Assembly: GCA_035443825.1 (NCBI GenBank)
Contig: DAOMNN010000005.1
Location: 13,332-77,331, forward strand
Origin: DAOMNN01 sp035443825
Lineage (GTDB): Bacteria; Pseudomonadota; Gammaproteobacteria; Burkholderiales; Rhodocyclaceae
Length of the DNA stretch: 64,000 nucleotides
Direction of reading: 5' to 3'
Within the stretch, counting starts at the first letter, position 1; each line of letters starts with the position of its first letter. This document shows positions 1 through 10,295 of this stretch, piece after piece. The position numbers were made by a program, and so were the translations under genes. Under the pieces are notes generated by a model. That model was not told the origin of the DNA. It saw nothing but the letters and a program-made list of their open reading frames with translations, and ran no database searches.

Positions 1-2
1 TC

Positions 3-554
3 ACGCCGCGCGACCAGCGTGCGGTCAAGAGCGCAGCCCAGACCATGCGTGCGAATCCGGCATTCGATGCGGCGGAGGCGATCACCGAACTCGGTGTCGG
101 AGAGGCGCTGGTGTCGTTCCTGGACGAGAAAGGCCGACCCGATGTGGTCGAGCGGACTTTCGTGATCGCGCCCGGTTCGCGCCTCGGGCCGATGACCGCG
201 CAGGAGCGCGACGCTGCGATTCGGGGGTCGGTCCTGTTCGGGCATTACGAACGAAACGTCGACCGCGAATCGGCCTACGAGATGCTGCGTGAGCAGGCCC
301 AGGCCGCGGCGGCACGCGCCGAAGAAGAAGCCCGTGCGAAGGAGGCGCAGCGCGCGTCGGGGCAAGCCGCACCCGGCGGTGGCGGGCTGTCCGACGTCCT
401 GTTCGGCTCGACCGGTCCTCGCGGCGGGCGGCGCGACGGCCTGGCACAGATCGCGGCCAAGACCGTCACGCGGACGATCGGCAGCTCGATCGGACGGCAG
501 ATCGCGCGCGGACTGCTGGGGTCGCTACTGGGAGGCTCGGGCACGCGACGCTGA
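3..554 (+). CDS. C-terminal part of a YjgR/HerA-like ATPase (DUF853)
   Basis: The frame is open from the first bases of the window, so this is the last ~183 residues of a longer gene. What remains resembles the tail of the YjgR branch of HerA-like ATPases: a helical stretch, then GEALVSFLDEKGRP, then NVDRESAYEMLREQA, then an Ala/Glu-rich helix and a Gly/Arg-rich end (LLGGSGTRR). The Walker motifs would lie upstream and are not visible, so the family call rests on the tail alone. A first in-frame ATG at 45 is probably internal. The gene converges on the DUF1631 gene with a 30-bp gap. An 8-bp inverted repeat (531-538/553-560) spans its stop codon, without a T-run. Confidence 0.7.
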   Translation, partial: TPRDQRAVKSAAQTMRANPAFDAAEAITELGVGEALVSFLDEKGRPDVVERTFVIAPGSRLGPMTAQERDAAIRGSVLFGHYERNVDRESAYEMLREQAQAAAARAEEEARAKEAQRASGQAAPGGGGLSDVLFGSTGPRGGRRDGLAQIAAKTVTRTIGSSIGRQIARGLLGSLLGGSGTRR

Positions 555-584
555 GCCTCCGGGGTCCGGACTGGTCGGTGCGCC

Positions 585-2585
585 TCAGCCTCCCATGCCT
601 TGAAGGGCTGCGTTCGCAGCCTTTTCGGTCAGCGAAGCCACGTTTCTGAGGTACAAGTGCTGCTCGCGCTGGAGATCCGACAGGCACTTCATGGTCGCGA
701 TCAGCAGTCGCCCGGAGTCCGGATCGGCGATGAGGGCGATCTTCCGGCCCTGGCCGACCCAGGCGATGCAGCCGTGCATCCTGCTGTCATCGGGGAGTTC
801 CAGTTCCAGCCAGGTCCCGGGAGACAGTGCCGCGTGCAGATTGCTCGCATGCGCTTTGGGCGCGGCATAGCCCGTATGGTGCAGCATCAGCAGTTCGGGA
901 AGCTCGCGCGCTCGCGAAAGCGTCATGCGGTCCGGTGCGGCCGTCGAGGCATATGCGATCTGGGGCGGACGTCCTGCGATGAGGGCCGAATGATGCTCCC
1001 GACAATCGGCCATTGCGGCATCGCGCGCCTGTTGTCCGAGACCGAGGGTCGCGAGACCGCTCTCGATACGGCTGATCAGGCCCGGCAGCGCCTCGACCTG
1101 CTCCTGCGGCATGCGGCCATCGGGGCCGGCGCGTCCGCTCATCACCACTTCGTTGGCGATCTCGAGCTGTGCGCGCCAGTCCGGATGTTTCTCGCCGTGC
1201 TTGTATAGCGTGCGGGCCAGCACCTGCACCCAGTGTTTGCGCAGGAAGTAACGAATTGCCGCCGGCGTGTCATCGTCCATGAGCACACCCAGTGCTCTGG
1301 ACGCGAACAGGCGGGCCGCCTCCCTTCGCTCCGCCTTGGCCGCGATGCCGAGCGCGGGCTCGGCCGCGGCCATGGCCATCCGCCGCCGCTCGTCGATGAA
1401 TGTCTGAACCTGTCTGAGCGCGGTTTTCAGATCCTGCTTGTGCAATTCGGGTACTTGCGCGAGGCTGCGCGTGAGCGCCGCAAGTCGCTCGAACCCGGGA
1501 TGTGCGTCGACTTGCATGGGCAGGCTGTTGCCCGCCATGGCCAGCGCATCGATGAGGGGTAGTGCGGGGTGATCCTTATCCGCAAGCAGTCTGTCATCGC
1601 TCAGTGCCAACTTCAGAAAGGGGATCTGCAGACTTGCGATGATGCTTTTGACGGGGTCCGGAACATTGCTCTCCACGGCGATGCCGTCGAATACGAGCTC
1701 GAGCGCTTCGATCGCAGCCGCCGCTATCGGGTCGAGAAACTGGCCGAGACCACTCGCGCCGATTCGGGGCGCCTGTGCGCCCGACTGCTGCTGATCCGAC
1801 AGCCACATTCGAATCTGGGCGACGATCGATGCCGCGAGTTGGGGGTCGACCGTGACGGGGGCATCGGATGGCGAGGTGCGTCGTTTGAGCAGTGCGCGAT
1901 GCAGCCCGGCCAGCGGCGCGGCGCCGGCCTCGGCTATTGCCGCCTCGGCAGTGATCGGTTGGTGGGTGGTCTCCGATGTCCGGGCCGGCGCGACCGGATC
2001 TGCATGCGCAGCGCTCTGTGCCGGTCGTCCGAGCGGCTTCATTTCTATGCCTGCGCTGGCGAGCCGTGCATCGAGAGATTGGTAGAACGTCTTGAGGTGA
2101 TCGCCGAGCGTGGGCATGCAGCGCTCGACGAGTTCGAGGCGTTCGTCGCCGTCGAGTCCGGCGCTTTCAGCGAGGGCGCGGAGGCTGCGGCAAACGGTTT
2201 CGGGGCCCACCGGAAGCTGTTCGGCGACGGCGTCGTCCTGCGACAGCAAGGTCATGAATCTCAGGTGCAGGCGTCCCAGGCTGACGTCGCAATATTCACG
2301 CAGGCGACGCTCGAGATCACTCAGTTCGAGCGTGAAGCTCAAGTCGTGCTCGTGCACAAGGCTGATGCGCGATGCGGTGAGGCCGCGTGCCTGCTCGAAT
2401 CCCCGGCGTCCACGCAGTCCGGCCAGCTCGTCATAGCTTTCGCCCGCGGCATCCTTGACCGCAGCGAGGCAGTCCGGTCGCGCGTAGCCCAGATTGCGCG
2501 CAAACGCTTCGAGCGTGCGCAAGAGCGCAGCACGGCATTCCGCAACCAGTCCGGAGTACGTGGAAGTTTCCGTCATCGCCGCCAT
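585..2585 (-). CDS. DUF1631 family protein
   Basis: A ~666-residue, mostly helical soluble protein matching the DUF1631 family of beta- and gammaproteobacteria, whose role is not established. The N-terminal part has the family pattern of helices around YDELAGLRGRRGFEQ and the C-terminal ~120 residues include LELELPDDSRMHGCIAWVGQGRK, read here in two pieces as LELELPDDSRMHG and CIAWVGQGRK, likely a small beta domain. No signal peptide or membrane segment is seen. The frame opens at a TTG at 2615, but ATG at 2585 (after GGGGAAA) or 2576 is more natural; I chose 2585. It stands alone, 181 bp downstream of metF on the same strand. Confidence 0.75.
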   Translation of the reverse strand: MAAMTETSTYSGLVAECRAALLRTLEAFARNLGYARPDCLAAVKDAAGESYDELAGLRGRRGFEQARGLTASRISLVHEHDLSFTLELSDLERRLREYCDVSLGRLHLRFMTLLSQDDAVAEQLPVGPETVCRSLRALAESAGLDGDERLELVERCMPTLGDHLKTFYQSLDARLASAGIEMKPLGRPAQSAAHADPVAPARTSETTHQPITAEAAIAEAGAAPLAGLHRALLKRRTSPSDAPVTVDPQLAASIVAQIRMWLSDQQQSGAQAPRIGASGLGQFLDPIAAAAIEALELVFDGIAVESNVPDPVKSIIASLQIPFLKLALSDDRLLADKDHPALPLIDALAMAGNSLPMQVDAHPGFERLAALTRSLAQVPELHKQDLKTALRQVQTFIDERRRMAMAAAEPALGIAAKAERREAARLFASRALGVLMDDDTPAAIRYFLRKHWVQVLARTLYKHGEKHPDWRAQLEIANEVVMSGRAGPDGRMPQEQVEALPGLISRIESGLATLGLGQQARDAAMADCREHHSALIAGRPPQIAYASTAAPDRMTLSRARELPELLMLHHTGYAAPKAHASNLHAALSPGTWLELELPDDSRMHGCIAWVGQGRKIALIADPDSGRLLIATMKCLSDLQREQHLYLRNVASLTEKAANAALQGMGG

Positions 2586-2766
2586 CTCTGCAGATTTCCC
2601 CGAATTGGGTAACAAATCGGGATTATGCAGGCAGAAGTGCCTTGTCTGTGACGCTGTCGAAGCAATTCGGTGACGCTTTGCACGCGGCGCCGATCGGATG
2701 CCGGGTTTCCGTGCAGTGTCAATTCTTGCCCGTCTGGTTTGTGATTGTACGCTGTCGGGAACCGGT

Positions 2767-3603
2767 TCAGGCGGTCAGGCCAAGTCGACGGCATATTTCG
2801 ATGGTCGGCAGGGCCTGGTTCATGCTGTAGAAGTGCAGTCCCGGCGCACCCGACTCGATCAGGCGCTGACACAGTTCGGTGACGATATCGAAACCGAATG
2901 CGCGGATCGAGTCGCTGTCGTCGCCGAAGCTTTCGAACTTGAGCCGCATCCAGCGCGGGATCTCGGCGCCGCAAGCATCCGAGAAGCGCGCCAGTCGGGA
3001 GAAGCTCGTGATCGGCATGATGCCGGGAACGATCGGGATGTCGATGCCCAGTGCACGCACTTCGTCCACGAAATGACGGTATGCGTCGAAGTTGTAGAAG
3101 TACTGGGTGATTGCCGAGTTCGCACCGACGTCCACCTTGCGCTTGAACGCGAGCAGGTCGTCGCGCGGGCTTCGCGCCTGGGGGTGCCATTCGGGATAGG
3201 CCGCGACTTCGATCAGGAATCGGTCGCCGGTCTCGCTGCGGATGAACTCGACCAACTCGTTCGCGTAGCGGAACTCGCCCGAAGCACCGACCCCCGAGGG
3301 CAGGTCCCCGCGCAGGGCGACGATGCGACGGATACCGGTATTCGCATAATCACGCAGTATCTCGCGGATGCTGTCGCGGGTGGAGCCGATGCAGGACAGG
3401 TGTGGTGCGGCCTCGAAACCCTCTGCCACGATCTCCGCCACGGTGGCGAAGCTGCGCTCCCGGGTGGAGCCGCCCGCACCATAGGTGACCGAGAAGAATT
3501 CGGGTGCAAGCACTGCGAGCCGGGCGCGCGCACTACGCAGTTTCTCCGCGCCTTCCGGTGTCTGCGGCGGGAAGAATTCGATCGACAGTTCAGTCTTGTT
3601 CAT
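2767..3603 (-). CDS. metF: 5,10-methylenetetrahydrofolate reductase
   Basis: Cytosolic flavoprotein that reduces 5,10-methylene-THF to 5-methyl-THF, the methyl donor for methionine synthase. The 278-residue length is usual for bacterial MetF. The family start SIEFFPPQTPEG contains the catalytic Glu (residue 9); the FAD/folate barrel follows with VTYGAGGSTRE, ALRGDLP, and FIPxIMPI-like PIVPGIMPITS, and the C-terminal LHFYSMN that closes the substrate site. Its start overlaps the end of tlyA by 14 bp, so translation is probably coupled. It is the last gene of the run that begins at ahcY, which fits regulation by the SAH riboswitch there, although other promoters could lie in between. Confidence 0.96.
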   Translation of the reverse strand: MNKTELSIEFFPPQTPEGAEKLRSARARLAVLAPEFFSVTYGAGGSTRERSFATVAEIVAEGFEAAPHLSCIGSTRDSIREILRDYANTGIRRIVALRGDLPSGVGASGEFRYANELVEFIRSETGDRFLIEVAAYPEWHPQARSPRDDLLAFKRKVDVGANSAITQYFYNFDAYRHFVDEVRALGIDIPIVPGIMPITSFSRLARFSDACGAEIPRWMRLKFESFGDDSDSIRAFGFDIVTELCQRLIESGAPGLHFYSMNQALPTIEICRRLGLTA

Positions 3604-4453
3604 GTTTTCGATGTTTCATCCAGATCAGGAATTCGCGGTTGCCCTCCGTGTTGCCTACGCCGCCGCCGCGGATGGGCGAATCGAACCAGTCGCGCACGAC
3701 CAGACCGGCGTCGTCGGCCGCCGCACGGATGCGGCGTTCGACTTCGGCGTAAGCGGTGGGATCGCGCACGACCCCGCTCTTGCCAAGTGCCTCGGGTCCG
3801 AGTTCGAACTGAGGCTTGACCAGGGCGAGGATGTCACCCCCCGGTGCGAGCAGTGCCGGCCAGCGTGGCATCAGGAGCGAGAGCGAGATGAAGCTCGCGT
3901 CGCACGCAATCAGGTCGAAACCTGTCGCGGGAATGTGGTGGCCGAGGTCCTCTGCGACCAGGTAGCGGGCATTCATCCCCTCCAGTGTGACGCAGCGCTC
4001 GTCGCTGCGCAGGCGCGGATGAAGCTGGCCATGCCCGACGTCCACCCCGACCACACGCGCTGCGCCCGCCTGCAGCAGGCAGTCGGTGAAACCGCCGGTG
4101 CTCTGTCCGATGTCGAGACAGGTCCTGCCGCGCACATTCACGCCGCTGCGTGCCAGCGCTGCGGCAAGCTTGAGCGCGCCGCGCGAGACGAAGCGGCTGC
4201 GTTCGTCCTCGGCAACCGACAGCTGTCCGGATTCGGGCAGCAGCTGTCCCGGCTTGGTGACCGTGCCCGTCTCGGTGCTGACCAGTCCGGCTTCGATCAG
4301 CTCGCGGGCACGCGTGCGAGACTCGACAAGCTTGCGCGCGACCAGCAATGCATCTGCACGCAACATGCCCGACGCCCGATGCGGCGGCGGTCGCACGTCA
4401 GGGCGTGCCGGCGCGGGGCGCTGGCTGCGGCTATGGAAGGATTTCATAGACAT
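3590..4453 (-). CDS. tlyA: TlyA family rRNA ribose 2'-O-methyltransferase / hemolysin-like protein
   Basis: Members of this family carry an N-terminal S4 RNA-binding domain and a C-terminal Rossmann methyltransferase; TlyA of mycobacteria methylates rRNA riboses. Here the S4 part is LRADALLVARKLVESRTRARELIEAG (shown as LRADALLVARKLVESR plus TRARELIEAG), then SRGALKLAAAL, the SAM motif CLDIGQSTGGFTDCLL, and the K-D-K-E-type segment VKPQFELG. 287 residues from the ATG at 4453, which has GGAG eight bases upstream. The first 29 residues are a basic, Pro-rich extension; an internal ATG at 4366 would give the more usual family start MLRADALL. It lies between a C-N hydrolase gene and metF in a methyl-cycle cluster. 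Confidence 0.88.
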   Translation of the reverse strand: MSMKSFHSRSQRPAPARPDVRPPPHRASGMLRADALLVARKLVESRTRARELIEAGLVSTETGTVTKPGQLLPESGQLSVAEDERSRFVSRGALKLAAALARSGVNVRGRTCLDIGQSTGGFTDCLLQAGAARVVGVDVGHGQLHPRLRSDERCVTLEGMNARYLVAEDLGHHIPATGFDLIACDASFISLSLLMPRWPALLAPGGDILALVKPQFELGPEALGKSGVVRDPTAYAEVERRIRAAADDAGLVVRDWFDSPIRGGGVGNTEGNREFLIWMKHRKHEQD

Positions 4454-4486
4454 GCTGTCGACTCCGCTCGCTGCCGGTCGATGGCA

Positions 4487-5359
4487 TCACTTGATCTCAA
4501 TGACTTCGACCTCGTTGTCATAGACGTCGTGACGCTTGTCGTAAAGCGGGATAGTCGTTCCATTGACGCGATTTTGCGTGAGGTTGTCCACGTTCACGTC
4601 GCCGATGATGATCTGCTCCACATTGGGTGTGCCTTCGGCCGCGATGCCGTCGCGCGAGAACGGGAAGTCGGACGGGGTCATGATGCTGGCCTGGCCGTAG
4701 TGCACGCCCAGGCCCTCGACCGGCAGGCTGCCGACCGTGCTCGTCATCGCCACATAGACCTGGTTCTCGATCGCGCGGGCATGACAGCAGTAGCGCACGC
4801 GCAGAAAGCCCTGGCGATCGTCGGTGCAGGACGGGACGAAGAGGATATCGGCCCCGGCTTCACATACCATCCGCGACAGCTCGGGGAACTCGATGTCGTA
4901 ACAGATGAGAATCGCGATCTTGCCATAGGGCGTGGAGAACACGCGCAGTTGGTCGCCCGCGGCGGTATCCCACATCTCGCGCTCCCAGCGCGTGCGGTGG
5001 ATCTTGTCCTGCTCGAAGACCTCCCCCTCGGGCGTAAACAGGTAGGCGGTATTGTAGAGCTGGCCGTCACGCAAGGTGGGATGACTGCCGCCGACCAGGA
5101 ATATCCGCCAGTGCTGCGCCAGCTCGCTCATCAGGTCGATGTAGCGGCTGGTGTAGTCGTTCATGTTGCGCACCGCTTCGGGCATCTCGCGGGTGTCCAT
5201 GAACGACAGCAACTGGGTGGTGAAGATCTCCGGCAACAGGACGAAATGAGGGCGGTAATCCCCGGCGGCCTGGACCACGAAGCGTACCTGGTTCTCGAAG
5301 CCCGACCAGTCGTGAATCTGGCGGAGCAGGTACTGCACTGCTGCGATTCGTACAATCAT
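4487..5359 (-). CDS. carbon-nitrogen hydrolase (nitrilase superfamily)
   Basis: A 290-residue amidase of the nitrilase superfamily. The Glu-Lys-Cys triad is visible: E44 in LLPEIFTT, K119 in EQDKIHRTRWE and C153 in LICYDIEFPE. The substrate is unknown. The start ATG at 5359 overlaps the stop of the upstream acetyltransferase gene as ATGA, so the two are translationally coupled. In other bacteria the same two domains are found as one fused protein (acetyltransferase first, hydrolase second), which supports a joint role, perhaps amide or metabolite repair. The frame extends well upstream of 5359 but that extension overlaps the acetyltransferase gene and is not coding. Confidence 0.9.
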   Translation of the reverse strand: MIVRIAAVQYLLRQIHDWSGFENQVRFVVQAAGDYRPHFVLLPEIFTTQLLSFMDTREMPEAVRNMNDYTSRYIDLMSELAQHWRIFLVGGSHPTLRDGQLYNTAYLFTPEGEVFEQDKIHRTRWEREMWDTAAGDQLRVFSTPYGKIAILICYDIEFPELSRMVCEAGADILFVPSCTDDRQGFLRVRYCCHARAIENQVYVAMTSTVGSLPVEGLGVHYGQASIMTPSDFPFSRDGIAAEGTPNVEQIIIGDVNVDNLTQNRVNGTTIPLYDKRHDVYDNEVEVIEIK

Positions 5360-6015
5360 AGGATCGGTTTCTCCGGTATGCGGGTGGGCCGGTTTGGACG
5401 GTAATCGGGATTGAGCCACACGATCAGCGAGGCGTTTCCACACGATTCGCGATCTTCGGGAAGGTAATCCTCGATCACCCCGCAGTAGTGAAAACCTTCC
5501 TTGAGCTGAAATCCGAGGACGGGGTCGCGAAAATCGCCCCAGACGACCCTCTTGGCGTAATCCTCGGGTGACATGTCCCCGGCATGTTTGTGATAGCCGG
5601 GCAGGCGGCCGCAGGCGATGATGCGTTTCAGGTTCATCGCCTTGCACAGCTTTCGCCGGCCTTGATACAACGCGTGGCCAAGTCCCTTGCCCCGGATCTC
5701 GGGGTCGACGAAGACCTCCGCTCCATAGAGCGTTCGCCCGTCGGGGTTGTGACTGTCGAACGTGCCCGCCGCGGTGATCTCCTTCCAGGTGTGGGTGTCG
5801 TACCAGTCGTCCCACAGGACGATGAGGGAACTCGCGCATCCGACTACGCGCCCACCGGACTCGGCCACGATCTGCCCCTGCGGGAAGGTTTCGAGCTGCT
5901 GCTCGAACTTCGTGCGCGACCACGGGGGCATCTCGGGCGGATACGAGCGCTTCTGCAGCGCGATCAGTTCCGGAATGTCCTCCGGGCGGGTATGACGGAT
6001 CGATAGTTTCGCCAT
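5356..6015 (-). CDS. GNAT family N-acetyltransferase
   Basis: 219 residues with a GNAT fold: the N-terminal LSIRHTRPEDIPELIALQK, the acetyl-CoA pyrophosphate loop in PEIRGKGLGHALY (R-G-x-G-x-G/A form), and a longer than usual C-terminal region ending in NPDYRPNRP. The acceptor is unknown. It lies 96 bp after ahcY and is coupled by a 4-bp ATGA overlap to the C-N hydrolase gene, matching the domain order of known fused proteins. The intergenic stretch upstream contains a 7-bp GC palindrome but no T-run, so read-through from ahcY is possible. Confidence 0.88.
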   Translation of the reverse strand: MAKLSIRHTRPEDIPELIALQKRSYPPEMPPWSRTKFEQQLETFPQGQIVAESGGRVVGCASSLIVLWDDWYDTHTWKEITAAGTFDSHNPDGRTLYGAEVFVDPEIRGKGLGHALYQGRRKLCKAMNLKRIIACGRLPGYHKHAGDMSPEDYAKRVVWGDFRDPVLGFQLKEGFHYCGVIEDYLPEDRESCGNASLIVWLNPDYRPNRPTRIPEKPIL

Positions 6016-6111
6016 GGTCTGTGGGTCTCTTCGGCTTTTTTTTGCCAGGACCGCTGAGAACGCTTGCGGCGCCCGCCGCAGAGCTGTGTCTGCGACGGGG
6101 CACGCGGCGTC

Positions 6112-7533
<1,422 letters not shown>

Positions 7534-7613
7534 GCGAAGCTCCATGCTATGGCCGGGGGGGAGGGGATTGTGCTGGTCAGTGCTCACCCGTCATCCCGAA
7601 CCCGGCAGGGTTG

Positions 7614-7713
7614 GTCAGGCGAGCGCCGTTCGCAGACCGCGCGGAAGCGTTCCGGGCGGGTTCCGAGCCTGGGGGCGAGACTGGCGTCCCGACGCCTTGC
7701 AGCGCTCCTCGGA
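7614..7713 (-). promoter_or_regulatory. SAH riboswitch upstream of ahcY
   Basis: Read on the minus strand, the leader contains the conserved SAH riboswitch blocks in order: CCGAGGAGCGCTGC (7712 downward), CCAGGCTCGG closing the P1 helix, and AACGGCGCTCGCC near 7618-7630. GAGCGC in the first block can pair with GCGCTC in the last, giving the pseudoknot helix typical of this class. In known members, SAH binding turns on ahcY and neighbouring methyl-cycle genes. Confidence 0.93.
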
Positions 7714-7720
7714 AAATCGA

Positions 7721-7749
7721 ATTATACAGTAGCGGCGTTCTGCGCGAAA
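7721..7749 (-). promoter_or_regulatory. sigma70-type promoter of ahcY leader
   Basis: A perfect TATAAT (7721-7726, minus strand) sits directly upstream of the SAH riboswitch, preceded by TG. The best -35 at 17-bp spacing is a weak TTTCGC (7744-7749). It places the transcript start at about 7714, just at the base of the riboswitch P1 helix. Confidence 0.6.
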
Positions 7750-8841
7750 TCAATCCGCCGAGGGTGTCTTGCCGCTGCCATTGTGGCGCACGATGCTGAC
7801 GATCAGCGTGATCACCGTGAGCGGCATCACGTAACCGAGCATGATGCTGGAGAACGCACCAAGCGCGGCGTGCTGCTGGGCGGCAAGGATCAGCCATGCG
7901 GTGTAGGCGGCATAATAAGCGAGGAACACCGCCCCCTCCCAGCGTGCAATTTCGCGCCCCGTGAGCATGATCGGCAGGCAGGCGAACGCGACCGCGAGCA
8001 TCACCCACAGATCGAAGTTGCGTGCCGCTTCCGAAATCGGGATACCGCCTGCCGACACCAGCCCGGTGACGCCGAGCACGGCGAAGATGTTGAACACGTT
8101 GCTGCCGATCACGTTGCCGACCGCAATGTCACGCTGACCGCGCAGGGCGGCAATGAGCGAGGTGGCAATCTCGGGCATCGACGTACCGACCGCCACCACG
8201 GTGAGCCCGATCACCAGGTCGCTGACGCCGAAGAGCCTGGCGAAGGCGACCGCCGATTCGACCAGCCAGTGTGCGCCCAGCACCAGTGCTGCGAGACCGA
8301 TCGCGATGAGCAGCAACTGCACGCTCCAGTGGCGGTCCCAGCGAGCATCGAGCGGCATCTCGGCGGCGTAGTCGCTCGTCGTGTCGGCCGATGCGCGACG
8401 CGACTGGCGGATCAGGAAGAAGGTGTAGGCTACGACCAGCAGGAACAATACGGCGGCCTCGAAGCGGCTGATGCTGCCGTCCAGCGCCATCACGACCATC
8501 AACACCGAGGCCCCGATCATCACCGGAATCTCCTGGCGGATGATCTGCTCGGCCACCATCAGCGGCGCGATGACGGCGGCAATGCCGAGGATGAGGAGAA
8601 TGTTGGCGATGTTGCTGCCGATTACGTTGCCGACTGCAAGGTCAGGCTTGCCGCCGAGCGATGCGCCTACCGATACGGCCATCTCCGGGGCGCTGGTACC
8701 GAAGGCGACGACGGTCAGGCCGACCACCAGCGGTGACACGCCCATCGACAGGGCGAGCTTCGATGCTCCCCGGACGAGGGATTCCGCGCCGGCCACCAAG
8801 GTGGCAAGTCCGAGAGCGAAGAACAGGGCGTGAACGAGCAT
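7750..8841 (-). CDS. calcium/sodium antiporter, YrbG-like (CaCA family)
   Basis: 363-residue inner-membrane cation exchanger. Two inverted alpha-repeats are clear: GLTVVAFGTSAPEMAVS with GNVIGSNIANILLILG near the N-terminus, and GLTVVAVGTSMPEIATS with GNVIGSNVFNIFAVLG in the second half. The acidic residue and small polar residues of these repeats form the ion sites in this family. About ten hydrophobic segments. Ion specificity (Ca2+/Na+ or H+) is inferred from family only. It is 113 bp downstream of metK, with a probable terminator in the gap, so it may have its own promoter. Confidence 0.92.
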   Translation of the reverse strand: MLVHALFFALGLATLVAGAESLVRGASKLALSMGVSPLVVGLTVVAFGTSAPEMAVSVGASLGGKPDLAVGNVIGSNIANILLILGIAAVIAPLMVAEQIIRQEIPVMIGASVLMVVMALDGSISRFEAAVLFLLVVAYTFFLIRQSRRASADTTSDYAAEMPLDARWDRHWSVQLLLIAIGLAALVLGAHWLVESAVAFARLFGVSDLVIGLTVVAVGTSMPEIATSLIAALRGQRDIAVGNVIGSNVFNIFAVLGVTGLVSAGGIPISEAARNFDLWVMLAVAFACLPIMLTGREIARWEGAVFLAYYAAYTAWLILAAQQHAALGAFSSIMLGYVMPLTVITLIVSIVRHNGSGKTPSAD

Positions 8842-8889
8842 TGGGGAGGATGAAGGTCAGCTGGCGATAGCTTAACCCGGATGGCGGAC

Positions 8890-8922
8890 GAAAACAGCGA
8901 CCGCAGGGCGGCCGCTGTCGCT
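8890..8922 (-). terminator. probable rho-independent terminator of metK
   Basis: On the minus strand, AGCGAC (8922-8917) and GTCGCT (8901-8896) form a stem with GC-rich interior, followed at once by GTTTTCG. It lies about 30 bp after the metK stop. Confidence 0.45.
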
Positions 8923-8954
8923 ATCCGATGCCGGTTCGGCGTGCTTCGCTCGAG

Positions 8955-10121
8955 TCAGAGTCCGGCGTCTGCCCGAAGTGCGGCGGCCTTGTCGGCCGAC
9001 TCCCACGTGAACTCCGGCTCGTCGCGTCCGAAATGCCCATAGGTCGCGGTCTTCGAATAGATCGGCCGCAGCAGGTCGAGTGTCTGGATGATCGCCTTGG
9101 GGCGGAGATCGAAATGCTTGCCGATCAGTTCCACGATCAGTTCGTCCGAGATCTTGCCGGTACCGAAGGTGTCGACCATCAGGCTTACCGGCCTGGCGAC
9201 ACCGATGGCATACGCGACCTGGACTTCGCACTTCGCCGCAAGGCCTGCCGCGACGATGTTCTTGGCCACATAGCGGCCGGCGTAGGATGCGGAACGGTCC
9301 ACCTTGGACGGATCCTTGCCCGAGAATGCGCCGCCGCCGTGATGCGCGGCACCGCCATAGGTGTCGACGATGATCTTGCGGCCGGTCAGGCCGCAGTCGC
9401 CATGCGGCCCGCCGACGACAAAACGCCCGGTCGGGTTGATCAGGTAGCGGACCTTGCCCTTGAGCAACTCGGGCGGAAGCACCGGCTTGATGATCTCCTC
9501 GATCACCGCTTCGGAAATCTGCGCATGCGAGATTTCAGGGCTGTGTTGCGTCGACACGACGACCGTATCCACCGCCACGGGCTTGCCGTCGATGTACTTC
9601 ACCGTGAGCTGGCTCTTGGCGTCGGGACGCAGCCAGGGCAGTCGGCCGTCCTTTCGCAGTTCCGCCTGACGCTGCATGATCCGGTGCGCATAGTAGATCG
9701 GAAGCGGCATCAGCGCCGGGGTCTCGTCGCACGCGTAACCGAACATCAAACCCTGGTCGCCGGCGCCCTGGTCAAGATCCAGGCCTTCGCCCTCGTTGAC
9801 GCCCTGGGCGATGTCGGGTGACTGACGGTTGATCGCGGTAAGGATCGCGCACGATTTGTAGTCGAAGCCGATGTTCGAATCGTCGTAACCGATGCGGCGG
9901 ATGACGTCCTGCGCGATCTCCTTGTAGTTCGGGTGTGCCGTGGTGGTGATTTCGCCCGAGATCACGACGAGGCCGGTGGAAACCAGCGTTTCACACGCCA
10001 CACGGGACTTCGGGTCCTCCGCAAGAATGGCGTCGAGAACGCCATCCGAAACCTGGTCAGCGACCTTGTCGGGATGACCCTCGGAAACCGATTCCGAGGT
10101 GAAGAGATATTCCTTGCTCAT
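8955..10121 (-). CDS. metK: S-adenosylmethionine synthetase
   Basis: Makes S-adenosylmethionine from methionine and ATP in the cytosol. 388 residues, the usual length, from ATG 10121 with TGGAG seven bases upstream. Signatures: SEGHPDKVADQVSD at the N-terminus (metal/ATP site), the GAGDQGLMFGYA loop, and GGGAFSGKDPSKVDRSA for phosphate binding. Together with ahcY and metF nearby, the window covers much of the activated methyl cycle. It is preceded by a long structured leader and a strong promoter, described separately. Confidence 0.98.
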   Translation of the reverse strand: MSKEYLFTSESVSEGHPDKVADQVSDGVLDAILAEDPKSRVACETLVSTGLVVISGEITTTAHPNYKEIAQDVIRRIGYDDSNIGFDYKSCAILTAINRQSPDIAQGVNEGEGLDLDQGAGDQGLMFGYACDETPALMPLPIYYAHRIMQRQAELRKDGRLPWLRPDAKSQLTVKYIDGKPVAVDTVVVSTQHSPEISHAQISEAVIEEIIKPVLPPELLKGKVRYLINPTGRFVVGGPHGDCGLTGRKIIVDTYGGAAHHGGGAFSGKDPSKVDRSASYAGRYVAKNIVAAGLAAKCEVQVAYAIGVARPVSLMVDTFGTGKISDELIVELIGKHFDLRPKAIIQTLDLLRPIYSKTATYGHFGRDEPEFTWESADKAAALRADAGL

Positions 10122-10141
10122 CGTACGACTCCAGAAAACAG

Positions 10142-10181
10142 AAATCCCCGGCTGGTCCGGCGTGGCCGGCTCCGGGGATTT
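10142..10181 (-). promoter_or_regulatory. long hairpin in the metK leader, possible attenuator
   Basis: A perfect 10-bp stem (10142-10151 with 10172-10181, AAATCCCCGG/CCGGGGATTT) encloses a second 5-bp stem (CCGGC 10157-10161 with GCCGG 10165-10169). On the metK strand it is followed by TTTCTGTTTTCT and then the TGGAG ribosome site. A smaller hairpin (GCGTCG...CGACG) lies directly upstream in the transcript. The shape is that of an intrinsic terminator placed ~20 nt before a start codon. Confidence 0.6.
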
Positions 10182-10295
10182 CGTCGAGCGGGCGACGCTT
10201 TAGCAGTATTTGCTGTGTCCGGTCACGGCCTCGGGCCACGACTGCATTCACATCCGCCCTGCAAGTTGTCGAATTAACTCGGCGGCTACGCCATA

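Noticed and set aside
2717..2722. Perfect TTGACA on the minus strand upstream of the DUF1631 gene
   Set aside because: The sequence 16-18 bp downstream (ATCCGA) is no -10, so it is not counted as a promoter.
3485..5404. 639-residue plus-strand open frame across tlyA and the C-N hydrolase gene
   Set aside because: It spans several well-supported minus-strand genes and shows no domain or ribosome site.
6070..6095. GC palindrome TGCGGCG/CGCCGCA after ahcY as a terminator
   Set aside because: Two-base loop and no T-run on the ahcY strand.
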